Positions 33,444 to 42,346 of a stretch of 64,000 bases of DNA are shown here, piece by piece. The notes under the pieces were generated by a model. It was given only the letters and a program-made list of their open reading frames with translations, made no database searches and was not told the DNA's origin. Position 1 is the stretch's first letter. The number at the start of each line of letters is the position of its first letter. The stretch covers positions 62,001 through 126,000 of the forward strand of contig NZ_JAZHOB010000006.1 of NCBI RefSeq assembly GCF_048751585.1. The letters run 5' to 3'. The stretch comes from G025836975 sp048751585 (GTDB taxonomy: Bacteria > Pseudomonadota > Gammaproteobacteria > Burkholderiales > Burkholderiaceae_B). The translations under genes were made by a program, and so were the position numbers.

Positions 33444-33964
33444 ACCGCTTTCTATGGCCTTTGGTGGGCTTCATTGTGTTGGTGGGGTTTCTCGCTGTGG
33501 GCCTCACCTTAAAACCCAGCGAAGTGCCTTCGCCATTCATCGACAAGCCGGCGCCGGCCTTTACCTTGCCGCAATTGGCATCGCCCGAGCAGACCTTTTC
33601 GCCCGAGGCGATGAAAGGCAAAGTGTGGCTGTTCAATGTCTGGGCTTCGTGGTGCTATGCCTGCCTCGAGGAGCACGCCGTCATTATGGACCTAGCCAAG
33701 ACGCATACCGTTCCTGTTGTCGGGCTTAACTACAAGGATGTGCGCAGCGAAGCGCTGGCGTGGCTAAAACGCAATGGGGATGCGTATACGCTTTCTGTAT
33801 CTGACACACAGGGGCGGGTGGGCATAGACTTCGGCGTCTATGGCGTGCCAGAAACTTTTGTCATCGACAAGGCCGGTGTCATTCGTTACAAGCACATCGG
33901 CGCAGTCACGCCAAGCGCCGTACGCGACACACTTCTACCGTTGATTAGGGAGTTGCAGCAATGA
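33440..33964 (+). CDS. ccmG: CcmG/DsbE thioredoxin-like protein
   Basis: A 174-residue periplasmic thioredoxin fold with an N-terminal anchor (residues 4-24). The active site is WASWCYACLEEH (Cys72, Cys75), with a Tyr-Ala pair between the cysteines. The cis-proline segment is YGVPETFVID. It keeps the haem-binding cysteines of apocytochromes reduced. It overlaps both neighbours by 4 bases. Confidence 0.95.
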   Translation: MNRFLWPLVGFIVLVGFLAVGLTLKPSEVPSPFIDKPAPAFTLPQLASPEQTFSPEAMKGKVWLFNVWASWCYACLEEHAVIMDLAKTHTVPVVGLNYKDVRSEALAWLKRNGDAYTLSVSDTQGRVGIDFGVYGVPETFVIDKAGVIRYKHIGAVTPSAVRDTLLPLIRELQQ

Positions 33965-34419
33965 AGCGCTTGTGGATGATTTTGCTTTGTGCGGTGATTG
34001 CGGTGATTGCGGTGCCGTCGTGGGCGACGAGCCCCAACGCAGAGAAACGCATGCTCAACATTGCGGCTGAATTGCGATGTCTGGTGTGCCAAAACGAATC
34101 GATCGCCGCTTCGCGAGCCGACTTGGCGGTCGATTTGCGTCAGCAGATTAGCGAACAGATTCAAGCCGGCCGGAGTGACGCGGAAATTCGCGCGTATATG
34201 GTCGAGCGCTACGGCGATTTCGTGCTTTATCGCCCACCTTTCAAAGCCACCACGCTTTTGCTTTGGCTTGGACCCGGGCTGCTCCTTCTTTTTGGCCTCA
34301 TCGTCTTATTAGTATCGCTGGCTCGCCGTAAGGATAGAGTGATGAACGCATTATTAACCGATGAAGAGCGTGGGCGAGCGGACGCGCTCTTGCGGCAAAC
34401 TACAGGTACCGGAAAATAA
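33961..34419 (+). CDS. ccmH: CcmH, apocytochrome thiol reductase
   Basis: A 152-residue protein with a cleavable signal, the LRCLVCQNESI motif (Cys40, Cys43) and one membrane helix near residues 95-115. This is the short form; the TPR part is the separate gene ccmI. It presents apocytochrome c to the haem lyase. It overlaps ccmG by 4 bases. Confidence 0.95.
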   Translation: MKRLWMILLCAVIAVIAVPSWATSPNAEKRMLNIAAELRCLVCQNESIAASRADLAVDLRQQISEQIQAGRSDAEIRAYMVERYGDFVLYRPPFKATTLLLWLGPGLLLLFGLIVLLVSLARRKDRVMNALLTDEERGRADALLRQTTGTGK

Positions 34420-34421
34420 CC

Positions 34422-35273
34422 ATGAGCCTAATTTTTATCTCGCTCGCCGTGCTTCTCGTGGCCGGTGTGGTTATGCCACTCGGGCTTGTACTCTGGCGGA
34501 GCCCTCGGAGCGATAGCAATCTCGAGCATCAGGCTGTTAATGCGGCCGTACTGCGCGACCAATTGCTGGAGTTGGAGCATGACCGCGTGAGCGGCACCCT
34601 ATCTGCGCGCGATCACGCTGAAGCCCGACAAGACCTCCAACGACGGGTACTTGAAGAGGTGGAGCCCGGACGAACCGGTACTTCGGCCGGACAGGGCGGC
34701 AAGTATGCTGCCATCGCGCTGTCCATCGCGCTCCCTGTCGCGGCTGCATTTACCTACTTGGCGTTAGGTAATCCTGCCGCGATCGCTCCAACGCCGCTGC
34801 AAAGCCCCGCGAGCGTTACGCAGGCCGATGTGCAGGCCATGGTGGATTCACTCGCCGCGCGGCTAGCGCGTAACCCAGACGACCCGGCTGGCTGGCTCAT
34901 GTTAGCGCGATCTTACCGATACTTTGAAAGGTATGAGGACGCAGCGAAAGCCTTCGGCAACGCAACAGCCGCGATAGACGCAGATCCGTTGGCCTTGTCG
35001 GAGTATGCAGAAACGCTGGCCAGGAGTAGCAGTGAAGGATTCAAGGGCAAGCCCACGCAACTGCTAGGGCAGGCGTTAAGTCTTGATCCTAAAGAGCCCT
35101 TTGCGCTGACATTGGCCGGCGCGGCAGCGCTTGAACGGCGTGATTATCAGGCGGCTGTCCAGTACTGGCAACAGTTGTTGGCGTTGCTTCCTGCTGAATC
35201 CGATGCCTCGCGTGCAGTGGCCAATAGCATAGAGCGGGCGCGTCGCGAACAAGACCAGCTCACATCTCAATAG
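34422..35273 (+). CDS. ccmI: CcmI/CycH, TPR protein of cytochrome c maturation
   Basis: A 283-residue protein with two N-terminal membrane helices (about 5-25 and 88-108) flanking a cytoplasmic leucine-zipper-like loop. A periplasmic TPR domain follows (PDDPAGWLMLARSYRYFERY, then EDAAKAFGNATAAI). It binds the C-terminal helix of apocytochromes and hands them to CcmF/CcmH. It starts 2 bases after ccmH and ends the ccm operon proper. Confidence 0.92.
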   Translation: MSLIFISLAVLLVAGVVMPLGLVLWRSPRSDSNLEHQAVNAAVLRDQLLELEHDRVSGTLSARDHAEARQDLQRRVLEEVEPGRTGTSAGQGGKYAAIALSIALPVAAAFTYLALGNPAAIAPTPLQSPASVTQADVQAMVDSLAARLARNPDDPAGWLMLARSYRYFERYEDAAKAFGNATAAIDADPLALSEYAETLARSSSEGFKGKPTQLLGQALSLDPKEPFALTLAGAAALERRDYQAAVQYWQQLLALLPAESDASRAVANSIERARREQDQLTSQ

Positions 35274-35295
35274 CGGTGAATATTGGACTTTAATG

Positions 35296-35907
35296 ATGAA
35301 GCATACTTTTAGAAAAATCGGGTGGATCGCGCTTGCATTAGTCAGTGTGATCGCTATCGCGGCGGCGCTATATCGTTATCAGGATAATAACGCCTCGAAG
35401 AACCTTCTTGGCAGCGTGCTGAATGTCGCGATCGATATAGGCGATCAACGCTTCATGCGCTGGCATACCCCGCGCGAGTTGCCGGCCATCTCGTTTCAGA
35501 ACGAGGCAGGCAAAACAATAAGCTTGGCTGATTTTCGAGGCCGTGTTGTTTTACTCAACATCTGGGCTACCTGGTGTCCGCCATGCCGAGAGGAAATGCC
35601 GTCGCTCGATCGCTTGAATGCCAAGCGAGGTGGTACGACATTCGAAGTGGTGGCCTTATCAATTGATCGGGACTCCGCGCTGGTCAAGCCGTTCTATCAG
35701 GAGTTCGACATACAAACCCTGCACGGCTATTTCGACCCGACCTCACAGGTTTCCAATATCCTTCGGGCGCCGGGTGTGCCCACGACCTTGCTGATCGATA
35801 GAGAGGGCCGCGAAATTGGACGAGCAATGGGACCGGCCGCCTGGGACGGCCCTCAGGTTGAAGCCTTGATTGATGCAGCGCTGATGCGTTCGTCCGCGGA
35901 GGGTTAA
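35296..35907 (+). CDS. TlpA-like membrane-anchored thioredoxin
   Basis: A 203-residue periplasmic thioredoxin-fold protein with one N-terminal anchor. The active site WATWCPPCREEMPSLDRL and GVPTTLLIDREGREIGR are of the TlpA/ResA type. It is distinct from CcmG upstream. Near PCu(A)C and Sco genes, a TlpA-like protein would reduce the thiols used in Cu(A) assembly of cytochrome oxidase. It starts 22 bases after ccmI. Confidence 0.85.
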   Translation: MKHTFRKIGWIALALVSVIAIAAALYRYQDNNASKNLLGSVLNVAIDIGDQRFMRWHTPRELPAISFQNEAGKTISLADFRGRVVLLNIWATWCPPCREEMPSLDRLNAKRGGTTFEVVALSIDRDSALVKPFYQEFDIQTLHGYFDPTSQVSNILRAPGVPTTLLIDREGREIGRAMGPAAWDGPQVEALIDAALMRSSAEG

Positions 35908-35942
35908 GTCAATGAGAAAGCTCGCTCTTTTGGGGCAGTCCG

Positions 35943-36689
35943 ATGCTTGAGCTGACTGCTTTCGGATTGTTGACGGCATTCGTCGCGGGCATCGCGTCGT
36001 TCCTATCGCCGTGTGTTTTGCCGCTCGTACCAGGTTATCTTTCTTATATTGCCGGTGGCTCGGTGACGCCCGCAGCATCGTCCGCAGAAGCGCGCATCAC
36101 ACGGTGGCGAACGCTCGGTCTAAGTGCGTGCTTCGTTCTGGGTTTTTCTTTGGTCTTTCTGATCCTGGGCGCCAGCATCACGGCGATTGGACGCCTGTTC
36201 TTGTCCTATCGCTATGAGCTGAATATCGTCGCGGGCGTCATTATTGTTATTGCCGGCCTGCTGATTATGGGCGTGCTGCGTGCTCCCTTATGGACGCAAC
36301 GCTATTACCGCTTTGAGTCGGGGGCAAGTGGAGGCAATCCGTGGTCGGCCGGTGTGCTCGGCATGGCCTTTGGCTTCGGATGGACGCCTTGTATCGGGCC
36401 GGTGCTGGGCGGCATTCTGGCGCTGGGCGCTACGACTCAGAGTGTAGGCCAAGGGATGCTGTTGTTGGGTGTGTATGCGTTGGGCCTTGGCGTTCCTTTT
36501 CTGCTGGCGGCTTACTTCATGACGCCGTTTATGCGCCGTCTAGGCGCGCTGCGACGGACAGGCCGCTACCTCCAAATAGCCACTGGCGCAATTTTGGTGC
36601 TGATGGGCATCGCTGTGGCCAGCGGGCAATTGGTTCGTTTTGCGATTTGGCTGCTTAGAACGTTTCCGGCGCTGGGAAGCATTGGCTAA
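35943..36689 (+). CDS. ccdA: CcdA/DsbD-core thiol transporter
   Basis: A 248-residue membrane protein with six to seven segments. The paired cysteines are Cys24 in ASFLSPCVLPLVPGYLSYIA and Cys150 in GFGWTPCIGPVLGG. CcdA carries reducing equivalents from cytosolic thioredoxin to periplasmic thioredoxin-like proteins such as CcmG and TlpA. It follows the TlpA-like gene by 35 bases. Confidence 0.93.
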   Translation: MLELTAFGLLTAFVAGIASFLSPCVLPLVPGYLSYIAGGSVTPAASSAEARITRWRTLGLSACFVLGFSLVFLILGASITAIGRLFLSYRYELNIVAGVIIVIAGLLIMGVLRAPLWTQRYYRFESGASGGNPWSAGVLGMAFGFGWTPCIGPVLGGILALGATTQSVGQGMLLLGVYALGLGVPFLLAAYFMTPFMRRLGALRRTGRYLQIATGAILVLMGIAVASGQLVRFAIWLLRTFPALGSIG

Positions 36690-36772
36690 GTTGGTTCTAT
36701 GTTCCGACAGAAATTTCCATCCACGATCTCCGTCTACTGCTCTCTAAAGCACATTTTTAAGGATCCAAATCT

Positions 36773-37207
36773 ATGGCAATAGCCAATCAACTTTCAGGGT
36801 CTCGGTGGGGGCTTGTATTTGCAGCATGGCTCATTGCTCTTACCGCGACCCTTGGAGCCTTATTTTTCAGCGAAGCGATGGGGCTAGTCCCTTGCGAATT
36901 GTGCTGGTATCAGCGCATTTTCATGTTTCCACTCGTTTTTATTCTGGCGATTGGTCTCGCCACCTCCGATGTGCGTGTGTTTGCTTACGCCTTACCGATG
37001 GTCGTTGCCGGCTGGTTCGTGGCTTTCTACCACAATCTTCTTTATCTAGGCGTGATTCCACCAGCGCTTCAACCTTGTGGGCAAGGCCCGTCGTGCGCTG
37101 AAGTGAATCTAAACCTATTCGGTTTTATCTCCATTCCTCTATTGTCATTAGCAGCATTTACAGTAATCGCTGCGCTACTACTAGTAAAAAAGGGTGCTTT
37201 AAAGTGA
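36773..37207 (+). CDS. dsbB: DsbB-family disulfide oxidoreductase
   Basis: A 144-residue four-helix membrane protein. The first active-site pair is Cys41-x2-Cys44 (PCELCWYQRIFMFPL) and the second Cys102/Cys108 in LQPCGQGPSCAE. It re-oxidises a periplasmic DsbA-like partner and passes electrons to quinone. The short loop and pairing with the next gene resemble BdbC of the BdbC/BdbD system. It overlaps the next gene by 4 bases. Confidence 0.93.
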   Translation: MAIANQLSGSRWGLVFAAWLIALTATLGALFFSEAMGLVPCELCWYQRIFMFPLVFILAIGLATSDVRVFAYALPMVVAGWFVAFYHNLLYLGVIPPALQPCGQGPSCAEVNLNLFGFISIPLLSLAAFTVIAALLLVKKGALK

Positions 37208-37854
37208 AAAAACAGACTATTGTTGTTTTAACCAGTATTGTCGCGGTCATGGCATTTACCGTGAGCGCCTTCATGTATGAGCAGAACCAAACTCAAAAAA
37301 AAGCGCAGACGGCAAACACTAATATTAGTGAACTCGTCCGAATGCATTCGCCAGTGTTTGGTTCGGCCGGCGCAAAGGTCACGATTGTCGAGTTTTTCGA
37401 TCCTGCTTGTGAGACTTGCAGAGCATTTTATCCTGCCGTCAAAGAGCTAGTGAATGCCAACCCGGGCAAGGTGAAACTCGTTGTTCGGTATGCCCCATTC
37501 CATGAAGGATCGGAGGAGATGGTTAAGATCCTTGAAGCGTCCAGATTCCAAGATAAGTACTGGTCGACGTTAGAGACGGTGCTGAAGACGCAGCCGCAAT
37601 GGGCGTCACACGACAATCCGCAGGTCAACTTGATCTGGGATCACCTTGCTGCAGACCTGGACGTTGAAAAAGCGCGGAAAGACATGAACGAGCCGACAGT
37701 GGCGGCTATCCTCGAGCAGGACAAGGCGGATCTTCGTTCGTTGGAAATAGCTCAAACGCCTACTTTCTTTGTTAACGGGAAGCCATTACCCAAATTCGGT
37801 TATGAGCCGCTTAAGACACTGGTGGAACAAGAAGTGAAAGCCGCCTATAACTGA
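37204..37854 (+). CDS. DsbA-like periplasmic thiol oxidase
   Basis: A 216-residue protein with an N-terminal anchor or signal and a DsbA-type thioredoxin fold. The active site is FFDPACETCRAFYP (Cys69, Cys72), and the cis-proline segment is IAQTPTFFVNGKPLP. It is translationally coupled to dsbB, so the two form a BdbCD-like pair that introduces disulfides into exported proteins. Confidence 0.9.
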   Translation: MKKQTIVVLTSIVAVMAFTVSAFMYEQNQTQKKAQTANTNISELVRMHSPVFGSAGAKVTIVEFFDPACETCRAFYPAVKELVNANPGKVKLVVRYAPFHEGSEEMVKILEASRFQDKYWSTLETVLKTQPQWASHDNPQVNLIWDHLAADLDVEKARKDMNEPTVAAILEQDKADLRSLEIAQTPTFFVNGKPLPKFGYEPLKTLVEQEVKAAYN

Positions 37855-37988
37855 TGCGGGGCGACGATGCGGATGCTCGTTGTCACCGACATGGATGTGC
37901 CTATTGGGGCTTAACGGCCCGCCCTTGTTGCGTAGCGGTAAGGGAAAAGAAGAGGCAGTTCATCCTTGAAAAGTACACTCGAACGATT

Positions 37989-38630
37989 ATGTCTTGGTAT
38001 AGAAAATTATTGACTCTTAGCAATCGACGAAAGTCGCTTTGCGCAGCAAGTGCGATTTTTTTAGCAACGAGCTCTTTGATGTCTCCCAACGTGCTTGCAG
38101 AGGTGTTGAGCTTTTCGATTATCAACGAACGATTTCAACTCCATGATACGAATGCCGCTACTGCCACACCAAGGCTAGACCGGCTTCGCGAGTCGTTTTT
38201 TCTTATACCCATCAAGGAAAGCGAATTTGAAGTCAGTTCTAACTTTGGCTTGCGCCGTCACCCAGTTTTGAAAAGGCAAAAAGCACATGATGGAATTGAC
38301 TATTCTGCACCTAAGGGCACACCGATCCAAGCAACAGCGGATGGCAGGGTGGCATTTATTGGCCGTCAAAACGGTTATGGCAAAGTGATCATTATTGAAC
38401 ACTCTACCAATCTGACTACCGTCTATGCGCATCAAAGTCGGTTTGCACCCGGTTTGAAAAAGGGTGATTCCGTTGTGAGAGGCAACACCATTGGCTATGT
38501 CGGATCGACCGGCATGGTAACCGGTAATCATTTGCATTATGAAATCCGAATGGATGACCAGCCGATTAATCCATTGAAGGTAGATAGGTTGTTTGTCGAG
38601 AACGAATACTTTTCCGACAGCATAAATTAA
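37989..38630 (+). CDS. M23-family murein metallopeptidase
   Basis: A 213-residue exported endopeptidase from the ATG at 37989. A signal-like segment (residues about 18-38) is followed by a LytM domain with SSNFGLRRHPVLKRQKAHDG, carrying the zinc His and Asp, and HLHYEIRMD with the second His pair. It would cut peptidoglycan cross-links. The frame is open further upstream to 37854, but the extra residues look untranslated. Why it sits among cytochrome genes is unclear; local wall opening for large periplasmic complexes is only a guess. Confidence 0.85.
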   Translation: MSWYRKLLTLSNRRKSLCAASAIFLATSSLMSPNVLAEVLSFSIINERFQLHDTNAATATPRLDRLRESFFLIPIKESEFEVSSNFGLRRHPVLKRQKAHDGIDYSAPKGTPIQATADGRVAFIGRQNGYGKVIIIEHSTNLTTVYAHQSRFAPGLKKGDSVVRGNTIGYVGSTGMVTGNHLHYEIRMDDQPINPLKVDRLFVENEYFSDSIN

Positions 38631-38723
38631 CAGAACACGAGCGCATATTGCGTGTGAGGTTCGGACTTTGTGCGGCCCCTCACCAACGCCCTCGCCAATA
38701 TTTGAACAACGTGAGACTGAACC

Positions 38724-39254
38724 ATGAAGAGAATAGCCTTTAGTATGTTGATGCTTTGCAGTGCTTCGGCCGTCTATGCCGCAAGCGTTCACGGCCAGCA
38801 CGGCTCTGCTGCGTCTGCGCAGAACCTAGACAAGACCGCTAAATCTGCCAATACGAGCCAGGATAAGGCCACGAACTCTAAAACATTGACGGTTTCAGGT
38901 TGCTGGATTCGCTCCTTGCCGAAGCCAGTCCCTTCAGCAGCCTATTTTGTAATAACGAATACCGGCGCGAACGACGCGGAGCTGACCAGCTTGGCCATGT
39001 CCGAGTTTGATGAGGTATCGTTACATCAAACAACCAATCAGGGCGGCAAGAGCAAAATGGTTATGGCGCACAACACTCTGATACCGGCAGCTGGAGAACT
39101 GAAATTTAAGCCGGGCAGCTATCACGCCATGCTCGAGAAGCCGAACCAAACCCTGGCTCTCGGTTCTCACGTGAAAGCTGAATTCACCTTTGGCTCAGGC
39201 GAAACAGTCACCGCAACGTGTGAAGTCAAACCGCCTAATACGGTGTCGGGATAG
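38724..39254 (+). CDS. PCu(A)C copper chaperone
   Basis: A 176-residue periplasmic protein with a signal peptide cleaved after VYAAS and a low-complexity linker rich in Ser, Ala and Lys (residues 20-52). The domain starts at GCWIRSLPKPVPSAAYFVI, and the copper ligands are the His and Met residues in SLHQTT, KMVMAHN and GSYHAMLEKP. It binds Cu(I) and delivers it, with Sco, to the Cu(A) site of cytochrome oxidase. It is followed by the interrupted sco gene. Confidence 0.9.
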   Translation: MKRIAFSMLMLCSASAVYAASVHGQHGSAASAQNLDKTAKSANTSQDKATNSKTLTVSGCWIRSLPKPVPSAAYFVITNTGANDAELTSLAMSEFDEVSLHQTTNQGGKSKMVMAHNTLIPAAGELKFKPGSYHAMLEKPNQTLALGSHVKAEFTFGSGETVTATCEVKPPNTVSG

Positions 39255-39376
39255 CCTGTCGCTTGTCTGAGGGGCTGGTTGAACCAACCATTGGAAGCTT
39301 TGCCCAATGAATGTAGCTATTACGGCCGCCGTTACGGCGCCTGTCGGCCCATTAGCCCAGTAGAAAAGAGGTAAAT

Positions 39377-39536
39377 GTGAAGAAGCTTTATCGATTTATC
39401 GGCGCTTTTTTGTTGGCGGTTGCTCTCGCGGGTTGCCAGCAAGATAACGCCGCCACACAAGAGTTTGCCGCCACTGATATTACAGGCGGTCCGTGGGGAG
39501 GCAACTTTCAACTGGTTGATCATAACGGGATACCTA
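39377..39536 (+). pseudogene. 5' part of an interrupted sco gene
   Basis: A GTG start after AGAGGT opens a lipoprotein (KKLYRFIGAFLLAVALAGC, lipobox Cys20) that continues with GPWGGNFQLVDHNGIP and is then cut at the TA of a transposon insertion (39535-39536). Its other half starts at 49526. Joining CC-TA-GG across the gap gives one frame of 198 codons with IPRTIADFKGKAVVPFFGYT, a normal Sco sequence. Sco proteins insert copper into cytochrome oxidase; this copy should be inactive. Confidence 0.93.
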
Positions 39537-40619
39537 GTGTAGTGCGTCATTCTGTTTGGAACTTAAACGACTGTTGGCGCGAACGACCTTTTGAAGGATG
39601 CCATTGGCCTTGGCGGTCCAGATAAACGGCTTGGGGTTTTCATTGTGATGGGCGACGTACTCTTGAATGGCGGCAGTCAATTCGGGCACACTGGTAAAGA
39701 CGCCGCGACGCAGGCGCTGGGCGGTGATATCACGAAAGAAGCGCTCCACCATATTGAGCCAGGAGGCCGATGTCGGTGTGAAGTGGACATGGAAACGTGG
39801 GTGTTTTTCCAACCATTGCTTGACCTTGGGATGCTTGTGAGTGGCGTAGTTATCACACACCAGATGCAGCGCCTTGTCCTTGGGTGTTTCGCGGTTGATC
39901 TGTTTGAGGAAATCCAGCCACTCGATGTGGCGATGGCGCTTCTGGCAACAAGCGATGACCTGCCCATCGGCCGCGCTCAGTGCGGCAAACAGCGTGGTGG
40001 TGCCATGGCGTTTGTAGTCATGCGTCATCGTTGCGGCCCGACCCTTTTTCAGCGGCAGCCCAGGTTGCGTACGGTCCAGTGCCTGCACCTGGCTTTTCTC
40101 GTCGCAGCACAGCACCAGCGCATGCTCGGGAGGCGACAGATACAAGCCCACAATGTCTTCCAATTTCTCGACAAAGGCTGGATCGCGCGAGACCTTGAAA
40201 GATTCAATCCGATGCGGCTTCAAGCCGTGAGTGCGCCACACTCGCATGATCGTACTGGCACTGACACCGACCTCTTTAGCCAGCGTTCGCGTGCTCCAGT
40301 GCGTGGCGGCTTTTGGGGTGGTTTGGGTGGTCAGCCGAACGATCTGCGCGCTATCTGCCTGGGGCTTGCGTCCGCCCCGCGGCAAGTCCCGTTCAATTGC
40401 TGCCAACCCGCCTTGCGCATACCGTTCGCGCCAGCGCCCCACCTGGATTCGTCCAACACCGAGCTGGTCCGCAATCGCCATGTTGTCAAGTTCCGCCCAA
40501 GCCAGCAATACAATCTGCGCGCGTCGAGCCAATCGAACACTTGTCGTATTGGAACGGGCAAGCTGGGTCAACGTTTTCTCTTCGTCGGGACTCAATGTCA
40601 AAGTCGGCGCTATACGCAT
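39534..40619 (-). CDS. IS630-family transposase, intact
   Basis: A 361-residue DDE transposase. An N-terminal helix-turn-helix pair (RLARRAQIVLLAWAELDN, then VGRIQVGRWRERYAQGG) is followed by the catalytic core. The three acidic residues are in VLCCDEKSQ, HLVCDNYATHKHPK and SASWLNMVERFF. The reading frame runs through the terminal repeat, and its TAG stop is made of the TA target duplication plus one flanking base. The length fits the family. Confidence 0.93.
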   Translation of the reverse strand: MRIAPTLTLSPDEEKTLTQLARSNTTSVRLARRAQIVLLAWAELDNMAIADQLGVGRIQVGRWRERYAQGGLAAIERDLPRGGRKPQADSAQIVRLTTQTTPKAATHWSTRTLAKEVGVSASTIMRVWRTHGLKPHRIESFKVSRDPAFVEKLEDIVGLYLSPPEHALVLCCDEKSQVQALDRTQPGLPLKKGRAATMTHDYKRHGTTTLFAALSAADGQVIACCQKRHRHIEWLDFLKQINRETPKDKALHLVCDNYATHKHPKVKQWLEKHPRFHVHFTPTSASWLNMVERFFRDITAQRLRRGVFTSVPELTAAIQEYVAHHNENPKPFIWTAKANGILQKVVRANSRLSSKQNDALH

Positions 40620-40700
40620 TTCAGCAGCTCCTGTTTGTCTGTTTATTCTAAGACAGCAGCACCTGTTTATAAGTTCTATTAATCATGTAACACTACACTA
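39535..40700 (-). mobile_element. IS630-family element, left copy
   Basis: About 1.16 kb between TA dinucleotides (39535-39536 and 40699-40700). The ends TAGTGTAGTG and CACTACACTA are inverted repeats. It holds one intact transposase gene on the minus strand. The inner end cuts directly into the hydantoinase gene. Confidence 0.92.
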
Positions 40701-42341
40701 GTGGATGACGACGCCGATTCGGTCGCTGTGTGCCTGCTACACGCCTACGCCTCGCCGCGCCATGAGCGCCAGGTAAGGGACTGGATACTCGAAGAAATTC
40801 CCGACATCAATCTGACTCTTTCCTCAGACGTCGCACCAGTGATACGAGAATTCGAACGCAGTTCCACGACGGCGGCCAACGCCTATATCAAGCCTTTGGC
40901 AGACCGCTACCTGGGCGCGCTCGAACAAAGGCTGACCACGCTGGGCCTACAAGGCGGCGTGCTGATGATGCTCTCCAATGGTGGCCTTGGCGACCTGCAA
41001 GAAGCCCGTCAGAACCCGATTGAACTGCTCGAATCGGGGCCCGCCGGCGGGGCGATCGCCGCCGCCCACTACGGGATGATCGATGACCAGCCGAACCTGC
41101 TTGCCTTCGATATGGGCGGCACCACCGCCAAGCTTACGCTGGTGGAGAATGGTGTGCCATCGATTGCCTACAGTTTTGAGGCTGCGCGCCGGAAGCGCTT
41201 TGCCGAAGGCAGCGGGCTGCCCATAGGAATTACAACCGTGCATCTCCTCGAGATCGGCGCCGGCGGTAGCAGCATCGCTTACCAGGATGAGCTTGAGCTG
41301 TTGAAGGTAGGGCCCAGGAGTGCAGGTTCAGAGCCAGGGCCGGCCTGCTATGCGCTGGGCGGGGTCGATCCGACGGTCACCGACGCCAATCTGTTGCTGG
41401 GCTATCTCAATGCGGAGTATTTCGCAGGGGGCGCTTTCAACATCGACAAGGACAAGGCACACGATGCCGTTCACACCGTCGCCAAACAAATGGATCGCGA
41501 TGCCATCGAAGTAGCATGGGGGATCCATGACATTGTGGCCGAGAACATGGCCGGCGCGGCGCGCGTCCATCTGGCTGAATGTGGGCGAGACGCAAGCGAC
41601 TTCGTTCTGCTTTGCACCGGAGGAGGCGGCCCTTTGCACTCCTATTATGTGGCCCAAAAAATCGGTGTTCGTTCGATCATCTGCCCTCCCGCGGCGGGCG
41701 TTGCGTCGGCCTATGGATTGTTGATCGCCCCGGCCCGTACCGATCGCTCCCGCGTCAACTTCCGACCTGAAACCGGCTCGCTAGTAGACCTGGAGCAAGA
41801 ATTCGCCGCACTCGAGAGCAACGCACGAGGACCGCTCGACCTGCTGGCCGACGGATTTGGGCCCATCACGGTGGCGCGACACGCGGACGGCCGCTTCATC
41901 GGTCAGGCGTTCAACCTTTCTGTCAGCTTGCCGCCGGGGCCTTATCACGGCGGCCAGAAGATAGAAGCCGAAATTCGGGCCAGCCTGCTCTCTGCATTCA
42001 AGCTCGCCTACGAGCAAAAGTTTGGTCGCACACCGCCCAATGTTCCTGTGGAACTCGTCAACTTGCGGGTCGCTGCCGAAGCGCCGCCCAGGACGGAGTT
42101 TGTGCCGAAGCCCTTGGCCACCGGTGCTACGCCCGAACCGAAGACTTGGCGGGATGTGTATTTCAAGGAGGTGGACGACTTCGTCCGCACACCGATCTAT
42201 GAACGCGACACCCTCGTCCTCGGCTTCCGGGCCCCGGGCCCCGTACTGGTGGAAGACGCCAGCTCGACGTTGGTGGTTGGCCCCAAAGGTATCTTGGAGC
42301 AGCTTCCAAGCGGCAACATTTCCATCACAATTGAGGATTGA
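40701..42341 (+). pseudogene. hydantoinase/oxoprolinase subunit A, 5' truncated
   Basis: A 546-codon frame that begins at the very base after the IS element (a GTG is present by chance). It carries the HyuA ATP-binding core (LLAFDMGGTTAKLTLVENG) and the GCTGGGGPLH-like LLCTGGGGPLHSYYVAQKIG. HyuA is normally near 680-700 residues, so about 140 N-terminal residues are missing, including the first nucleotide-binding segment. The enzyme opens hydantoin or oxoproline rings with ATP, together with HyuB. This copy should be inactive and is transposon debris. Confidence 0.88.
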
Positions 42342-42346
42342 GAATC

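Noticed and set aside
39591..40682. A 363-codon plus-strand frame across the left IS630 element
   Set aside because: It is antisense to the intact transposase and shows no domain.
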